64,000 bases of DNA from Desulfobulbaceae bacterium (GCA_004332195.1 SJBG01000008.1:1-64000), one strand, 5' to 3'; counted from the first letter of the stretch, positions 52,901 to 62,457 are shown. Notes: generated from the sequence alone by a model not told the origin. Program-made: numbers and translations.

Positions 52901-53449
52901 TCATTGTTTTGGTGGCTCGGCTCTCTCTTCTGGTTGCTTGCGGTTATTTTCGTACAGGGCCAGAAAGTTGATCGGGTCTATCAAGAAAGGCATAAATCCG
53001 CCGTCCACCGTGGCCTGACTGATGATTTGCCGGGTGAATGGGAAGAGCAAGGCCGGACATTCCACCGCCAACACCGCCGGAAGGTGGGCGACCGGTATAT
53101 TCTGGAGCAGAAAAACTCCACCGTGCTCCAACTCGACGATGAACATGGTTTGGCCATTCTTGTTATTGCTTACTTTGGCCGTAATCGCCATCATCACCTC
53201 ATAATGATTATCGCCCTCCAGTTTGCGGTTTTGCAGCTTCACCTGAACATCGGCCTTGGGGTCCGCTCCCTGCTCGAGAAAAACATCCGGGGCACCGGGA
53301 TTTTCAAAGGAAAGGTCTTTAACGTACATCTTTTGGATGCGAAACACCGGAACCCCTTCCCGGTTCCGTCCTTCCGGCTGTCCCGCCGCCGATCCCGTTG
53401 CCTGACCCGTTGCCTGACCCGTTGCTCCGCCCGTCTTTGCTTCACTCAT
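52901..53449 (-). CDS. secB: Protein-export chaperone SecB
   Basis: This cytosolic tetrameric chaperone (182 aa) hands unfolded preproteins to SecA. The core shows VFRIQKMYVKDLSFENPGAPDVFLEQ, EVMMAITAKV, AGVF-like HGGVFLLQNI and LFPFTRQIISQATVDGGFMPFLIDPINF. An N-terminal Gly/Ala/Thr/Gln repeat of about 25 residues (ATGQATGQATGSAAGQ) precedes the domain. I choose ATG 53449 with AAAGGAG 9 bp upstream; the frame is open 53 codons further without similarity. Confidence 0.94.
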   Translation of the reverse strand: MSEAKTGGATGQATGQATGSAAGQPEGRNREGVPVFRIQKMYVKDLSFENPGAPDVFLEQGADPKADVQVKLQNRKLEGDNHYEVMMAITAKVSNNKNGQTMFIVELEHGGVFLLQNIPVAHLPAVLAVECPALLFPFTRQIISQATVDGGFMPFLIDPINFLALYENNRKQPEERAEPPKQ

Positions 53450-53683
53450 TTTTTCGTCTCCTTTTTGCTGTATAACGAAATTGAAGGAACTGTTCAGGAG
53501 CACCCATTTTGTCCCATTGCGGCCTTCCCAAATAGCACAGGTATGCTTCGAAGTTCTATGCGACTGGAATAAACCCGGGAATATAGTCAATACCAGGCGA
53601 AAAGCCAAGCCGGTTAATTCAGCCCCGCCTGGGCTGAATTGGGCAACCGCCCCCCGGCGATCAGCATTCCGTTTATCGCTTTA

Positions 53684-53824
53684 GGCCACCTTGAAAAATT
53701 GCTCTTTCGCCCGATTTCTGCGTTGTGCTCAAAAAATTATCCTCGGAATATCAACCATATGCCTGCGGTATTTTTTTCGCGTGCCTTGAGATCGAACAAA
53801 ACAGCTAATTTTTCAAGGTAAACC
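53684..53824 (-). mobile_element. Palindromic MITE-like element, copy F
   Basis: This 141-bp copy is flanked by TTTA (53680-53683, 53825-53828). The element lies 5 bp past the uvrA stop. The end nearest uvrA has decayed (GGTAAACC rather than GGTGGCC). Confidence 0.9.
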
Positions 53825-53829
53825 TTTAA

Positions 53830-56800
53830 TCAGTTCAGTAAGGGCCGCAGATAGCGACCGGTATGGGATTCAGAACATGCGGCGACCTCCTCCGGGGTTC
53901 CGACAACCACCACCTGACCACCACCGTCTCCGCCTTCCGGCCCCAAATCAATAACATAATCGGCGGTCTTGATCGCATCCAGATTGTGCTCAATGACCAC
54001 CACGGTATTGCCGCTCGCCACCAGGCGATTTAAAACATGGAGCAAATGTTTGATATCGGCAGGATGCAGGCCGGTGGTCGGCTCATCCAGAATGTACAGG
54101 GTGCGCCCGGTCTGGCGTTTACTCAACTCCCGGGCAAGCTTTATTCTTTGGGCCTCGCCGCCGGACAAGCTCACCGAGGACTGACCCAGGGGAAGATAGC
54201 CCAGACCCACATCAAATAAGGTCAAAAGCTTGTGGTAAACAGCCGGGATCGCCCGGAAAAATTCCACCCCCTCCTCCACCGTCATCGCCAGCACCGCGGC
54301 AATATTTTTGCCCTTGTAATGAATGTCCAGGGTGTCTTCGTTGTAGCGTCGCCCCCGGCAGGTTTCACAGGTAACATAAAGGTCGGGCAGAAAATGCATG
54401 GCGATTTTAATCACCCCGTCTCCCTCACAGGCCGCACAACGGCCACCCTTGAGATTGAAGCTGAACCGGCCCGGCTTGTAACCGCGAACCCGGGCTTCCG
54501 GCAGGCGGGCAAAAAGCTCGCGCACCGGCGTCAGCACCCCGGTATAGGTGGCGGGGTTGGAACGAGGAGTGCGACCAATGGGCCCCTGATCGATATCAAT
54601 AACCTTATCAATGTGCTTAAGACCAGTAAAACTCCGATGCGCCCCCGGTGTTTCCCTGGCCTGATAAAGATGGCGAGCTGCCGCCTTAAACAGGGTTTCA
54701 GTGACCAAGGTACTCTTACCTGAACCGGAAACCCCGGTGACACAGGTAAAAAGCCCCAAAGGTATCCCCACTGTGATCGCTTGTAAGTTGTTGGCTTTGG
54801 CCCCATTGACGCGCAGCCACGCACTTTTTTTGCCGATCGGTCGCCGCCGGGCCGGGACCTCAATGGCCAGACGACCGCTAAGATAGCCCCCGGTCTGGGA
54901 GTTTTCCGTCACTAACAACCCGGCGACATCACCGCTATAAACCACCTGACCCCCGTGAACTCCCGCCCCGGGCCCCATATCCAGAACATGGTCAGCGGCC
55001 CTGATGGTATCCTCGTCATGCTCAACCACAATCACCGTGTTGCCCAGGTCGCGCAGACGCAACAGGGTATTGATCAGACGCCGGTTATCGCGCTGGTGCA
55101 GACCAATGCTGGGTTCGTCAAGAATATAGAGGACCCCGGCCAGGCTGGAGCCAATTTGTGAGGCCAGGCGAATCCGCTGGGCCTCGCCGCCGGAAAGGGT
55201 GGAAGCCCGCCGCTCCAGACTGATATAGTCCAGGCCGACCCCCTTAAGAAAAACCAGGCGATCGTTGATTTCCTTGATGATCCGCCCGGCAACGGGGGCC
55301 TCCCCCGGGGAAAACTCGAGGGCGGCCAGGGCGGCCAGCAGCTGGGCGATACTCAAGGCGCAAAGCTGGTCAATGGACCAGGAACCGACCCGCACCGCCA
55401 AGGCCTCCGGCCGCAATCGGGCCCCATGACAAGCCGGGCAGGGCTGTTCGTTCATGTATTGCTCCAACTCCTCCCGCACCGCCCCCGACTCGGTTTCAAG
55501 ATAACGCCGGGCCAGTTGCGGCAAAATCCCGGCAAAGGGTTGACGATGACTACGCCGACGACGAAAACGACTGTAGCTGAAGTTGATCGGCACATCGCCG
55601 CTGCCATCCAGGATTATTCTCTTAATCTTCTCGGGTAGCTTAGCAAAAGGCTGGTCCGGATCGAAATCATAATGTTCGGCCAATGCGCTGATCAAGGCGG
55701 CCACATAAGTGGATGAGCCGCGAGCGCGCCAGGGAACCAGGGCCCCCTGACGCAGGCTGAGACTCGGGTCGGGCACCACGCGTTGAGGATCGAACACCTG
55801 CTTGATTCCCAAGCCGCCGCACGCCACGCAGGCACCCTTGGGGTTGTTGAAAGAGAAGAGCTGGGGGCTAAGTTCCGGCAGGCTGTGACCACAGCCGGCA
55901 CAGGCGGCCAGTTCGCTGAATAACCGTTCGTTGCCCGCATCGCCGGCGACCGGCAGGTCGGGAAAATTAACCAGCAGGCGGCCTTCCGCCAACCTAACGG
56001 CCGTGCTTACCGAATCGGTTAAACGTCGGGCCATATCCGATTGCTGATCAACCGAATCGGCTAAACGTCGAGTCGTCTCCCTTTGCTGATCAACGGTTAC
56101 ATCTTCCTGTTTGCGCTTATGTTCAACCGGGATCATGCTCGCTTTCGCGACGGCGAGGTTCCTTGCCAAGCGCGTTCCGGTCACGTCCCGACGCTCAACC
56201 TGCTCGGTCGCTAGCTGCCGCTCACCCGCCCGCTGATTATTAGTCGCTACCGTCTTGATCACCAGGCGATCGACCACCGCGGCAATATGATGCTTTTTGG
56301 TCTTGCTCAGGCTGATTTCCTGATCCAAGCCCATGATTTTGCCGTCGATTCGGACTCGGACAAAGCCGTCCCGGCGTAAACGCTGCAAAACCGCCTGATG
56401 CTCTCCCTTTTGGCCATCCACCAGCGGGGCCAAAAGAACCATCCTGGTGCCCTCGGGATAACCCAGCAGGGTTTTTACCATATCCTGGACCGACTGGGGC
56501 CGGATGGACTCACCACAATGGGGACAATGAGGACGACCCACCCGGGCGAAAAGCAGGCGCAGGTGATCGTAAATCTCGGTGATAGTCCCCACCGTGGAGC
56601 GCGGATTGCGGCTGGTGGTCCGTTGCTCGATCGACACCGCCGGCGACAAGCCCTCCAGCAGATCGACCTCCGGCTTATCCATCTGGCCTAAAAATTGGCG
56701 GGCGTAGGTGGAAAGTGACTCAACGTAGCGCCGCTGACCCTCGGCGTAAAGGGTGTCAAAGGCCAGCGACGACTTACCGGAGCCGGATAAACCGCTGAAG

Positions 56801-56889
56801 ACCACCAGCCGGTTACGGGGCAGATCGACATCGATATTTCGCAGATTATGCATCCGAGCGCCCCGGATGCGAAGATATTGTGGTTCCAT
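53830..56889 (-). CDS. uvrA: Excinuclease ABC subunit A, with an insertion
   Basis: This DNA-damage recognition ATPase (1019 aa) belongs to nucleotide excision repair. The first Walker A is [22 protein letters not shown] and the second [12 protein letters not shown]. Zinc cysteines are seen in CPHCG, CAGCG...CVACGG, CPACHG, CAACEG and CETCRG, and signature motifs are [12 protein letters not shown] and [12 protein letters not shown]. The family norm is about 940 aa. The excess is a 78-residue basic/Gln-rich insertion at residues 213-290, including two 14-residue units VDQQ..RRLADS. It is flanked by copies F and G. Confidence 0.95.
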   Translation of the reverse strand: MEPQYLRIRGARMHNLRNIDVDLPRNRLVVFSGLSGSGKSSLAFDTLYAEGQRRYVESLSTYARQFLGQMDKPEVDLLEGLSPAVSIEQRTTSRNPRSTVGTITEIYDHLRLLFARVGRPHCPHCGESIRPQSVQDMVKTLLGYPEGTRMVLLAPLVDGQKGEHQAVLQRLRRDGFVRVRIDGKIMGLDQEISLSKTKKHHIAAVVDRLVIKTVATNNQRAGERQLATEQVERRDVTGTRLARNLAVAKASMIPVEHKRKQEDVTVDQQRETTRRLADSVDQQSDMARRLTDSVSTAVRLAEGRLLVNFPDLPVAGDAGNERLFSELAACAGCGHSLPELSPQLFSFNNPKGACVACGGLGIKQVFDPQRVVPDPSLSLRQGALVPWRARGSSTYVAALISALAEHYDFDPDQPFAKLPEKIKRIILDGSGDVPINFSYSRFRRRRSHRQPFAGILPQLARRYLETESGAVREELEQYMNEQPCPACHGARLRPEALAVRVGSWSIDQLCALSIAQLLAALAALEFSPGEAPVAGRIIKEINDRLVFLKGVGLDYISLERRASTLSGGEAQRIRLASQIGSSLAGVLYILDEPSIGLHQRDNRRLINTLLRLRDLGNTVIVVEHDEDTIRAADHVLDMGPGAGVHGGQVVYSGDVAGLLVTENSQTGGYLSGRLAIEVPARRRPIGKKSAWLRVNGAKANNLQAITVGIPLGLFTCVTGVSGSGKSTLVTETLFKAAARHLYQARETPGAHRSFTGLKHIDKVIDIDQGPIGRTPRSNPATYTGVLTPVRELFARLPEARVRGYKPGRFSFNLKGGRCAACEGDGVIKIAMHFLPDLYVTCETCRGRRYNEDTLDIHYKGKNIAAVLAMTVEEGVEFFRAIPAVYHKLLTLFDVGLGYLPLGQSSVSLSGGEAQRIKLARELSKRQTGRTLYILDEPTTGLHPADIKHLLHVLNRLVASGNTVVVIEHNLDAIKTADYVIDLGPEGGDGGGQVVVVGTPEEVAACSESHTGRYLRPLLN

Positions 56890-56963
56890 GCAAAAAAGTC
56901 CGCTTAAAAGATAATTACCGCACCGTCATCAAGCGTAGCTGAAAATGATTGGCAGAATGCTCC

Positions 56964-57006
56964 AAAAAATAAAGCAGGCCCGATAATTCGAACCTGCTTT
57001 ATTTTT
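56964..57006. terminator. Strong bidirectional terminator between uvrA and dsrP
   Basis: A near-perfect stem of about 14 bp (AATAAAGCAGG / CCTGCTTTATT) with A and T runs on either side can act on both strands. It should end the dsr operon transcript before uvrA. Confidence 0.85.
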
Positions 57007-57082
57007 GCGGCCATAGTGTCATATCGTTTAAGCGGTCACCTTTGTTAACAACCCACAACCGGTCTAAACAAATAGCCCTAAA

Positions 57083-57223
57083 GGCCACCTTGAAAAATTG
57101 CTCTTTCGCCCGATTTCTGCGTTATGCTCAAAAAACTATCCTCGGAATATCAACCATATACCTGCGGTAATTTTTTTCGCATGCCTTGAACTCGAACAAA
57201 ATAGCTAATTTTTCAAGGTGGCC
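57083..57223 (-). mobile_element. Palindromic MITE-like element, copy G
   Basis: This 141-bp copy has perfect TAAA flanks (57079-57082, 57224-57227). Its last base is the third base of the dsrP stop codon (TAG), yet the empty site would also give TAG, so DsrP length is unchanged. It lies inside the 3' untranslated part of the dsr operon. Confidence 0.92.
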
Positions 57224-58392
57224 TAAAGTCCTTTTTCCAGTTTAACGCTGATCGCCACCTTATAGAGAATGGTCAGAATCAGGCCGCCGGTGGCCCAAAC
57301 AGCCGCGGTGATCCCAAGCTCGATAATGGTGGGGTAATACTGAGTCACCTGGCCGAAGGGATTAGGGACAAACCCGCCCAAGACCATACCCAAGCCCTTG
57401 TCGATCCAGAGCGAAAGAAATATCATGGCGCAGGAAACTCCCAGCAGCAGATCGGACTTGCGCGAGCGGGCCATAAGAATCAGCGCGATACCGATAACCC
57501 CGATTACCACTGAAGCCTGCATGTACGGCACCAGATTATTAAAGATCAAGCCGTCTCGTTCCAGGCCGAAGAAGAGGTAATCCTTGGTGTACATCTTACT
57601 TGGATACTGACTGTAGTAGGCAACGAAAAATTCGCAGGCCAGGAAAAAGAAGTTGATAATCGCCGCGTAGGTAATAATGGTAACCAGCTTGTCCTTAGCC
57701 ATTTGGCCTACCCGGAAAAGCGTGTTGCGCTCAAGAACCAGGGCAATAATCAGCAAAAGAGCCGGGCCGGCGGCAAAGGCCGAGGCCAGGAAGCGAGGAG
57801 CCATGATTGCGGTAAGCCAGTAATCACGGCCCGGCAGACCAGCATAAAGAAACGCGGTAACGGTGTGAATGCTGACCGCCCATGGGATGGACAGGTAAAT
57901 AAAAGGTTTCACCCAGTTGGCATACTTGACCCCCTTGTACTCGGAGTGCAAAATCGCCCAACCGCACAACAGATTTAAGGCCAGGTAACCGTTAAGCACG
58001 ATCATGTCCCAGAACATTATGGACTGGGGAGAGGGGTGGAGGATCACGTTAAAGGCCCGCATCGGTTGGCCAAGATCGGCGATGATAAACATCAAACACA
58101 TCACCACGGCGGCGATAGCCATGAACTCGCCCAAAATGGTGATCCGACCGAACGCCTTGTAGTTATGAAGATAGTAGGGGAGCACCAGCATCAAACCGCC
58201 GGCGGCAACCCCGACCAGAAAAGTAAATTGGGAAATATAGAGGCCCCAGGACACATCACGGCTCATCCCGGTGACCCCCAAACCATGGGTAAATTGCTGG
58301 GCGTAGCACCAACCGCCCACGGCGATGACCGCCAACAGACACGCTATCCAGATCCAGTATCCTTTACTCCCCTGAAACGCTTTTTCAATCAT
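57223..58392 (-). CDS. dsrP: DsrP, NrfD-type membrane subunit of DsrMKJOP
   Basis: This integral membrane protein (389 aa) has about ten membrane segments (e.g. IWIACLLAVIAVGGWCYA, FTFLVGVAAGGLMLVLPYYL, FLASAFAAGPALLLIIALVL) and the NrfD/PsrC fold. It exchanges electrons with the menaquinone pool and couples to DsrO. It is the last gene of the operon, 11 bp after dsrO. The complex passes electrons to the DsrC/DsrAB sulfite reduction cycle, neither of which is in this window. Confidence 0.94.
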   Translation of the reverse strand: MIEKAFQGSKGYWIWIACLLAVIAVGGWCYAQQFTHGLGVTGMSRDVSWGLYISQFTFLVGVAAGGLMLVLPYYLHNYKAFGRITILGEFMAIAAVVMCLMFIIADLGQPMRAFNVILHPSPQSIMFWDMIVLNGYLALNLLCGWAILHSEYKGVKYANWVKPFIYLSIPWAVSIHTVTAFLYAGLPGRDYWLTAIMAPRFLASAFAAGPALLLIIALVLERNTLFRVGQMAKDKLVTIITYAAIINFFFLACEFFVAYYSQYPSKMYTKDYLFFGLERDGLIFNNLVPYMQASVVIGVIGIALILMARSRKSDLLLGVSCAMIFLSLWIDKGLGMVLGGFVPNPFGQVTQYYPTIIELGITAAVWATGGLILTILYKVAISVKLEKGL

Positions 58393-58403
58393 GACCGATC
58401 ACC

Positions 58404-59216
58404 TTAAACGATATAGAAGATGGATGGACGGGTGCCCAGGGACCCTCGCCGGGTTATCGTAAATTTTTCGCGCAGCACCTGACTGATTGCCGATTGCGGA
58501 TCGTTGAGATTACCAAAGAAAATGGCCTCGTAAGCTGCGGCCTCTTCGACACAGGCCGGTAGTTCCCCAACCGCCAGGCGATGCGCGCAGAAATTGCATT
58601 TTTCCACGACTCCTATGGTGCGCGTCGGATACCTGCGGTTAAGCTTGCGAATCAACGGATTGCCACGCTCGTTCTTACCACGAGGATCTAACCAGTTGAA
58701 GTTGCGGGCCCCGTAAGGGCAGGCCGCCATACAGAAGCGACAGCCGATGCAGCGATGATAGTCCATGGCCACCACCCCGTCGGCCTTCTTAAAGGTCGCC
58801 CTAGTGGGACAAACCCGAACGCAGGGGGGGTTATCGCAGTGATTACAGAGGGCAAGAACGGGCGTACCCTGCAACTTCTCGGCTTGACGATAGTGAGTAT
58901 CTTTAACAAAGACGTGCTCGAACTTATCGGTCCAGAGCCACTTGACCTGGTGATCGGGGTTAGCGAAATCGGGCACGTTATGGATGGAGTGACAAGCATC
59001 AATGCAGCGCTGGGCCAGGCCGCGATGTTCGATAAACTTGTTGATATCGATGACCATCCCCAATCGGGTCTCGGCCTTGGTCTTTACCACCCCGGCCCGG
59101 CGCAAACCAGAGGCCGCAGCCTCGCCGCTCAGCAGGGCATGAAAAGCAGAAGATGCCCCGATCCCCGCCACCGTAACCCCGGCCAGTTTGAGAAAATCTC
59201 GCCTGTCCTTATTCAT
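58404..59216 (-). CDS. dsrO: DsrO, periplasmic ferredoxin-type subunit
   Basis: This is the iron-sulfur subunit (270 aa). A Tat signal with RRDFLKLAGVTVAGIGASSAFHALL is at residues 5-30. Cysteine clusters for [4Fe-4S] centres include CNHCDNPPCVRVCPTRAT, CIGCRFCMAACPYGARNF and CNFCAHRLAVGELPACVE. It carries electrons between DsrJ and DsrP on the periplasmic side. It overlaps dsrJ by ATGA, and its ribosome-binding site is duplicated (59219-59254). Confidence 0.94.
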   Translation of the reverse strand: MNKDRRDFLKLAGVTVAGIGASSAFHALLSGEAAASGLRRAGVVKTKAETRLGMVIDINKFIEHRGLAQRCIDACHSIHNVPDFANPDHQVKWLWTDKFEHVFVKDTHYRQAEKLQGTPVLALCNHCDNPPCVRVCPTRATFKKADGVVAMDYHRCIGCRFCMAACPYGARNFNWLDPRGKNERGNPLIRKLNRRYPTRTIGVVEKCNFCAHRLAVGELPACVEEAAAYEAIFFGNLNDPQSAISQVLREKFTITRRGSLGTRPSIFYIV

Positions 59217-59653
59217 TTTAAGATAACCTCCTCATTTAAGATAACCTCCTCATTGGTCCAGCTTAAGAGGGCCTCCTCACTGGTCGGTTCGAGATGACAA
59301 TCCCAACAGTTGGGGTCGACAGCCGTATAAACGTGGCACTGGGCACAGAAATTTTGCTTATCACGGTGGCAGCTCATGCACCCTTTTTGCAAACTACGCT
59401 CATAACGCACGCCGCCAGTGGTAACGCCGAAGCGCGGCCCACTCTTGCGCAGAATATCGTCACGCCACTCGTTAAGGAGAACCATGTGGCTTGTCCGCAT
59501 GTACAGGACATCACGCACGCATTCAGGGTGTTCGGCCGCAGGCATCTGAAGAACAGGTGGTTGCTGGGCTTTACCGGCGTTGTACCAGATGGGAAAGGTC
59601 ACCAGGCCGACAAAGACGAGTAATGCTGAAATGATTCGTCCGCTTCCGTACAT
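59213..59653 (-). CDS. dsrJ: DsrJ, triheme cytochrome c
   Basis: This periplasmic cytochrome (146 aa) is anchored by an N-terminal membrane helix (IISALLVFVGLVTFPIWYN). Three heme motifs are CMSCH, CAQCH and CWDCH, as in DsrJ. One DsrJ heme has His/Cys ligation in studied homologues. The C-terminus ends in a doubled NEEVIL, a product of an 18-bp duplication. It starts 3 bp after the dsrK stop. Confidence 0.93.
   Translation of the reverse strand: MYGSGRIISALLVFVGLVTFPIWYNAGKAQQPPVLQMPAAEHPECVRDVLYMRTSHMVLLNEWRDDILRKSGPRFGVTTGGVRYERSLQKGCMSCHRDKQNFCAQCHVYTAVDPNCWDCHLEPTSEEALLSWTNEEVILNEEVILK
59219..59254 (-). repeat. Exact 18-bp tandem duplication over the dsrJ end and dsrO ribosome-binding site
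   Basis: Two perfect copies (59219-59236 and 59237-59254) of an 18-bp unit containing GAGGAGG lie head to tail. The copy nearer dsrO supplies its ribosome-binding site; the other adds six residues to DsrJ. The repeat keeps the frame. Confidence 0.9.
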
Positions 59654-59656
59654 GTT

Positions 59657-61303
59657 TTAACCCTCCACTCCTGTCAGGGGCGCGAAACGGAGATCCATTT
59701 CCCGCTCTTTTTCTCCCTCCATAATGAGGGCGTTACCGACCAGTTCCGAAACCCCGCAGACTTCCACCTCGGGATTCCAGTATTGATTAAGGGCCAGCAA
59801 GGTGGCCCGATCAAGAGCACAGATACAAGAGAGCATATTGACCCCGTGCCGGTTAGCGACATAACCCACCGCATTAGCCCGGGGCAGGCCGGCCCGCATC
59901 CGCAGATCCATGATCTCATTGGTATTGAGACCGGTGCCGCTGCCGCAGCAGAAGGTTTTTTCCCGAATGGTGTTTTCCGGCATTTCGTAAAAGTTATTGC
60001 AGACGCTGTTGAGCAGATAACGAGGCTCGTCCAACAGACCCATGCCGCGCGCGGGGTTACAGGAATCGTGGTAAGTGACAACCCGGTGGTCGTTGCGGCT
60101 CTTATCGATTTTAAGTTTGTTGTGGTAGATCAAGTCGGCGGTGAATTCGTTGATATGCACCATCTTGGTGCTGGCCGCGTTGGTAAAAACCGTGCCGGTA
60201 ATCGACGATTTGGGCTGTTCGAGAAAATCCGCCGGGCCGTTCATGGTGTCCATGTACTGGTGCACAACCCGCCACATATGACCGCATTCGCCGCCTAAAA
60301 TCCATTTGACCCCCAGGCGCTTGGCCTCGGCATATATTTTGGCGTTGAGTTTTTTCATCAACTGGTTGTTGGTAAACAGACCAAAGTTACCGCCCTCCGA
60401 GGCGTAGGTGCTGATGGTGTAGTCCAGACCGATATGGTCGAATATCAGCAGATAGCCCATGAAGGTAAAGATCCCGGGATCGGCAAAAACATCAGCCGAG
60501 GGAATGACAAACAGGTGCTCCGCCCCCTTACGGTTGAAGCTGAGACTTTGCAGCCGCACGCCGGTGGCCTCTTCAATGTCGTCCAAAAGAAACTCGGCGT
60601 TTTCCTTAAAGGTGTGCGGCTGCAAGCCAAGATGGTTGCCGGTGCGGTTAGAGTTAGCCGCCGGCTCCAAAATCCAGTTGGTATTGACCCCGACCAGGTG
60701 GAGCAGCTCGCGGCCCATCATGGTTATTTCGGCGGCATCAATCCCGTAGGGGCAGAAAACCGAACAGCGTCGACACTCGGTGCACTGATAGTAGTACATG
60801 AACCATTCCTTCAAAACTTTGAAGGTCATGGGCCGGGCCCCGGCGATTTCACCCAGAATTTTGCCGGCTAAGGTGAAGTTATTGCGATAGACTGAACGCA
60901 GTAGTTCGGCCCGCAAAACCGGCATGTTTTTGGGATCACCGGTACCGAGAAAAAAATGGCACTTATCGGCGCAGGCCCCGCAGCGCACGCAGCAATCCAT
61001 AAAAACTTTTAATGAGCGAAACTTATCCAACCGCTCCTTAATCCCGTCAATGATAATTTCCTGCCAATTTTCCGGCAGTTGCCAGTCGTCGCTCTCCACG
61101 TCCCAATCGCGAGGCTCACCAAAAATACCGGACAGGTTCTTGCGGTGATACTCGACGATACTCTTTTTGGCCGGATAGCAGTAATTGCCCGGCTTAAAGA
61201 TCGCCTCCACCTCCCACCAGTTACCGGTGGGCACGGCGCCAGTTATCAGGGACGGCTCCGTGACCACCTTCGCCTTCATCTCTGCTACTTTGGTATCTGC
61301 CAT
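59657..61303 (-). CDS. dsrK: DsrK, HdrD-like catalytic iron-sulfur subunit
   Basis: This cytoplasm-facing protein (548 aa) is related to heterodisulfide reductase HdrD and reduces the DsrC trisulfide in current models. Two ferredoxin-type clusters are in CVRCGACADKCHFF and CTECRRCSVFCPYG. CCG-domain cysteines are in the C-terminal half (GGECGHMWR, HDSCNPARGMG, CCGSGTGLN). It follows dsrM after 101 bp, a gap holding a heptanucleotide array. Confidence 0.95.
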   Translation of the reverse strand: MADTKVAEMKAKVVTEPSLITGAVPTGNWWEVEAIFKPGNYCYPAKKSIVEYHRKNLSGIFGEPRDWDVESDDWQLPENWQEIIIDGIKERLDKFRSLKVFMDCCVRCGACADKCHFFLGTGDPKNMPVLRAELLRSVYRNNFTLAGKILGEIAGARPMTFKVLKEWFMYYYQCTECRRCSVFCPYGIDAAEITMMGRELLHLVGVNTNWILEPAANSNRTGNHLGLQPHTFKENAEFLLDDIEEATGVRLQSLSFNRKGAEHLFVIPSADVFADPGIFTFMGYLLIFDHIGLDYTISTYASEGGNFGLFTNNQLMKKLNAKIYAEAKRLGVKWILGGECGHMWRVVHQYMDTMNGPADFLEQPKSSITGTVFTNAASTKMVHINEFTADLIYHNKLKIDKSRNDHRVVTYHDSCNPARGMGLLDEPRYLLNSVCNNFYEMPENTIREKTFCCGSGTGLNTNEIMDLRMRAGLPRANAVGYVANRHGVNMLSCICALDRATLLALNQYWNPEVEVCGVSELVGNALIMEGEKEREMDLRFAPLTGVEG

Positions 61304-61347
61304 GATCGTTGTTCCTTATCGTCAATAATTGTTTGCGTCTTGCACAC

Positions 61348-61378
61348 GGGGCAAGGGGCAAGGGGCAAGGGGCAAGGG
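61348..61378 (-). repeat. Heptanucleotide array between dsrM and dsrK
   Basis: Four and a half tandem units of GGGGCAA (plus-strand notation) lie between the dsrM stop and the dsrK start, 44 bp before dsrK. On the transcript this reads as CCCCTTG repeats. No gene overlaps it. Confidence 0.85.
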
Positions 61379-61404
61379 GGCCCAAAAGGGCAGAACCAGC
61401 GTCA

Positions 61405-62457
61405 TCAAGTTTTGGCTTGTTCAGTCGAGGCTTGAGCGGCTTCTTCCGGCTCGGCTACCGCGAGTTCCTGGTCCACTGGTAAATCGGCGCCAATCATGAC
61501 TTCGCGGAATTCATCTTCGTAAGCCGCGTAAGAACGAGGCTTGATCTTGGGGTCGTTCCACGGATTTTTGTGGCGCACCATCCGGCTGTTATTGGCCATA
61601 TTGCGCGTCGGGCTCATAAAAACTCCACCGGCATGCATCAGCTTGCTGAAAGGAAAATAGACCAACAAGACGCAAACCAGAAAGATGTGGACAAAAAAGA
61701 CCACGCCAATTTCATCACTAATTGCCGGGGTGAAGGTGGTCAGCCCGACGCTCAGCTCCTTGATCGCCACGACATCAACCCGAAAGACGTGCCGCATCAG
61801 AATACCGCTGAGCCCGATGGCAAAGAGCAACAGCAAGGGAAAATAATCGGCGGGTAGGGAGATGTAGCGAAGATAGGGTTTCACCAGGCGGCGCAGAAAG
61901 AGAAAAGATACCGCCGCCAGCAGGATGAAGCCAGACAGGTAAATGGTAGTAGCCCCGATTTCAAGAAAACCGTCGATAAACTTCAGGGGAAGCACAAAAC
62001 CCACAATGGGGTCGGTAAAGAGGCGCATATGGCGCAGAATAATAACCAGCAAGCTGTAGTGGAAGAGCAGGGCGAAGAGCCAGAGCCACTTACTGGAGCC
62101 GTAAGCCAACTTGGGGCCATCGTGAACTGAGGCCTGGGTGTTGCGAAAGAGCGAGCGGAACAACAAAACTTCCAGCAGCACCCGCCCGACTGCTCCGGCC
62201 TTGGTAGATGGGCAGTCCAGCTTGTTCTGCCTGATAAAAGGCAGGGAGTTAGCCTGTCCGCAGGTAGTGGTGATCCGAAAGGGCACCGGCGACTTAGCCC
62301 AGCTCACCACCCTATAGATAAATCCACCAAGAAAAACAATAATTGCCAGATAAGGCAGCACTATGCCTAGCAAAACTTGCCCGCCAGGCACCTGGGCCAA
62401 CACCAAGGCGACCAGGATTAGCGCCACAACCGCGATAAAGGCTTGCAGGACTCTCAT
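61405..62457 (-). CDS. dsrM: DsrM, NarI-like diheme cytochrome b subunit
   Basis: This integral membrane protein (350 aa) belongs to the NarI/HdrE type. Segments include FIAVVALILVALVLAQV, IVLPYLAIIVFLGGFIYRVV, WLWLFALLFHYSLLVIIL and FPLLLLFAIGLSGILMRHVF, with paired histidines for heme b. It exchanges electrons with menaquinone and passes them to DsrK. A GAGG site precedes the start. It is the first of the five dsr genes. Confidence 0.94.
   Translation of the reverse strand: MRVLQAFIAVVALILVALVLAQVPGGQVLLGIVLPYLAIIVFLGGFIYRVVSWAKSPVPFRITTTCGQANSLPFIRQNKLDCPSTKAGAVGRVLLEVLLFRSLFRNTQASVHDGPKLAYGSSKWLWLFALLFHYSLLVIILRHMRLFTDPIVGFVLPLKFIDGFLEIGATTIYLSGFILLAAVSFLFLRRLVKPYLRYISLPADYFPLLLLFAIGLSGILMRHVFRVDVVAIKELSVGLTTFTPAISDEIGVVFFVHIFLVCVLLVYFPFSKLMHAGGVFMSPTRNMANNSRMVRHKNPWNDPKIKPRSYAAYEDEFREVMIGADLPVDQELAVAEPEEAAQASTEQAKT

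Noticed and set aside
57223..57227. MITE-like copy G truncating dsrP
   Set aside because: The empty site would give the same TAG stop, so the insertion did not change the protein.
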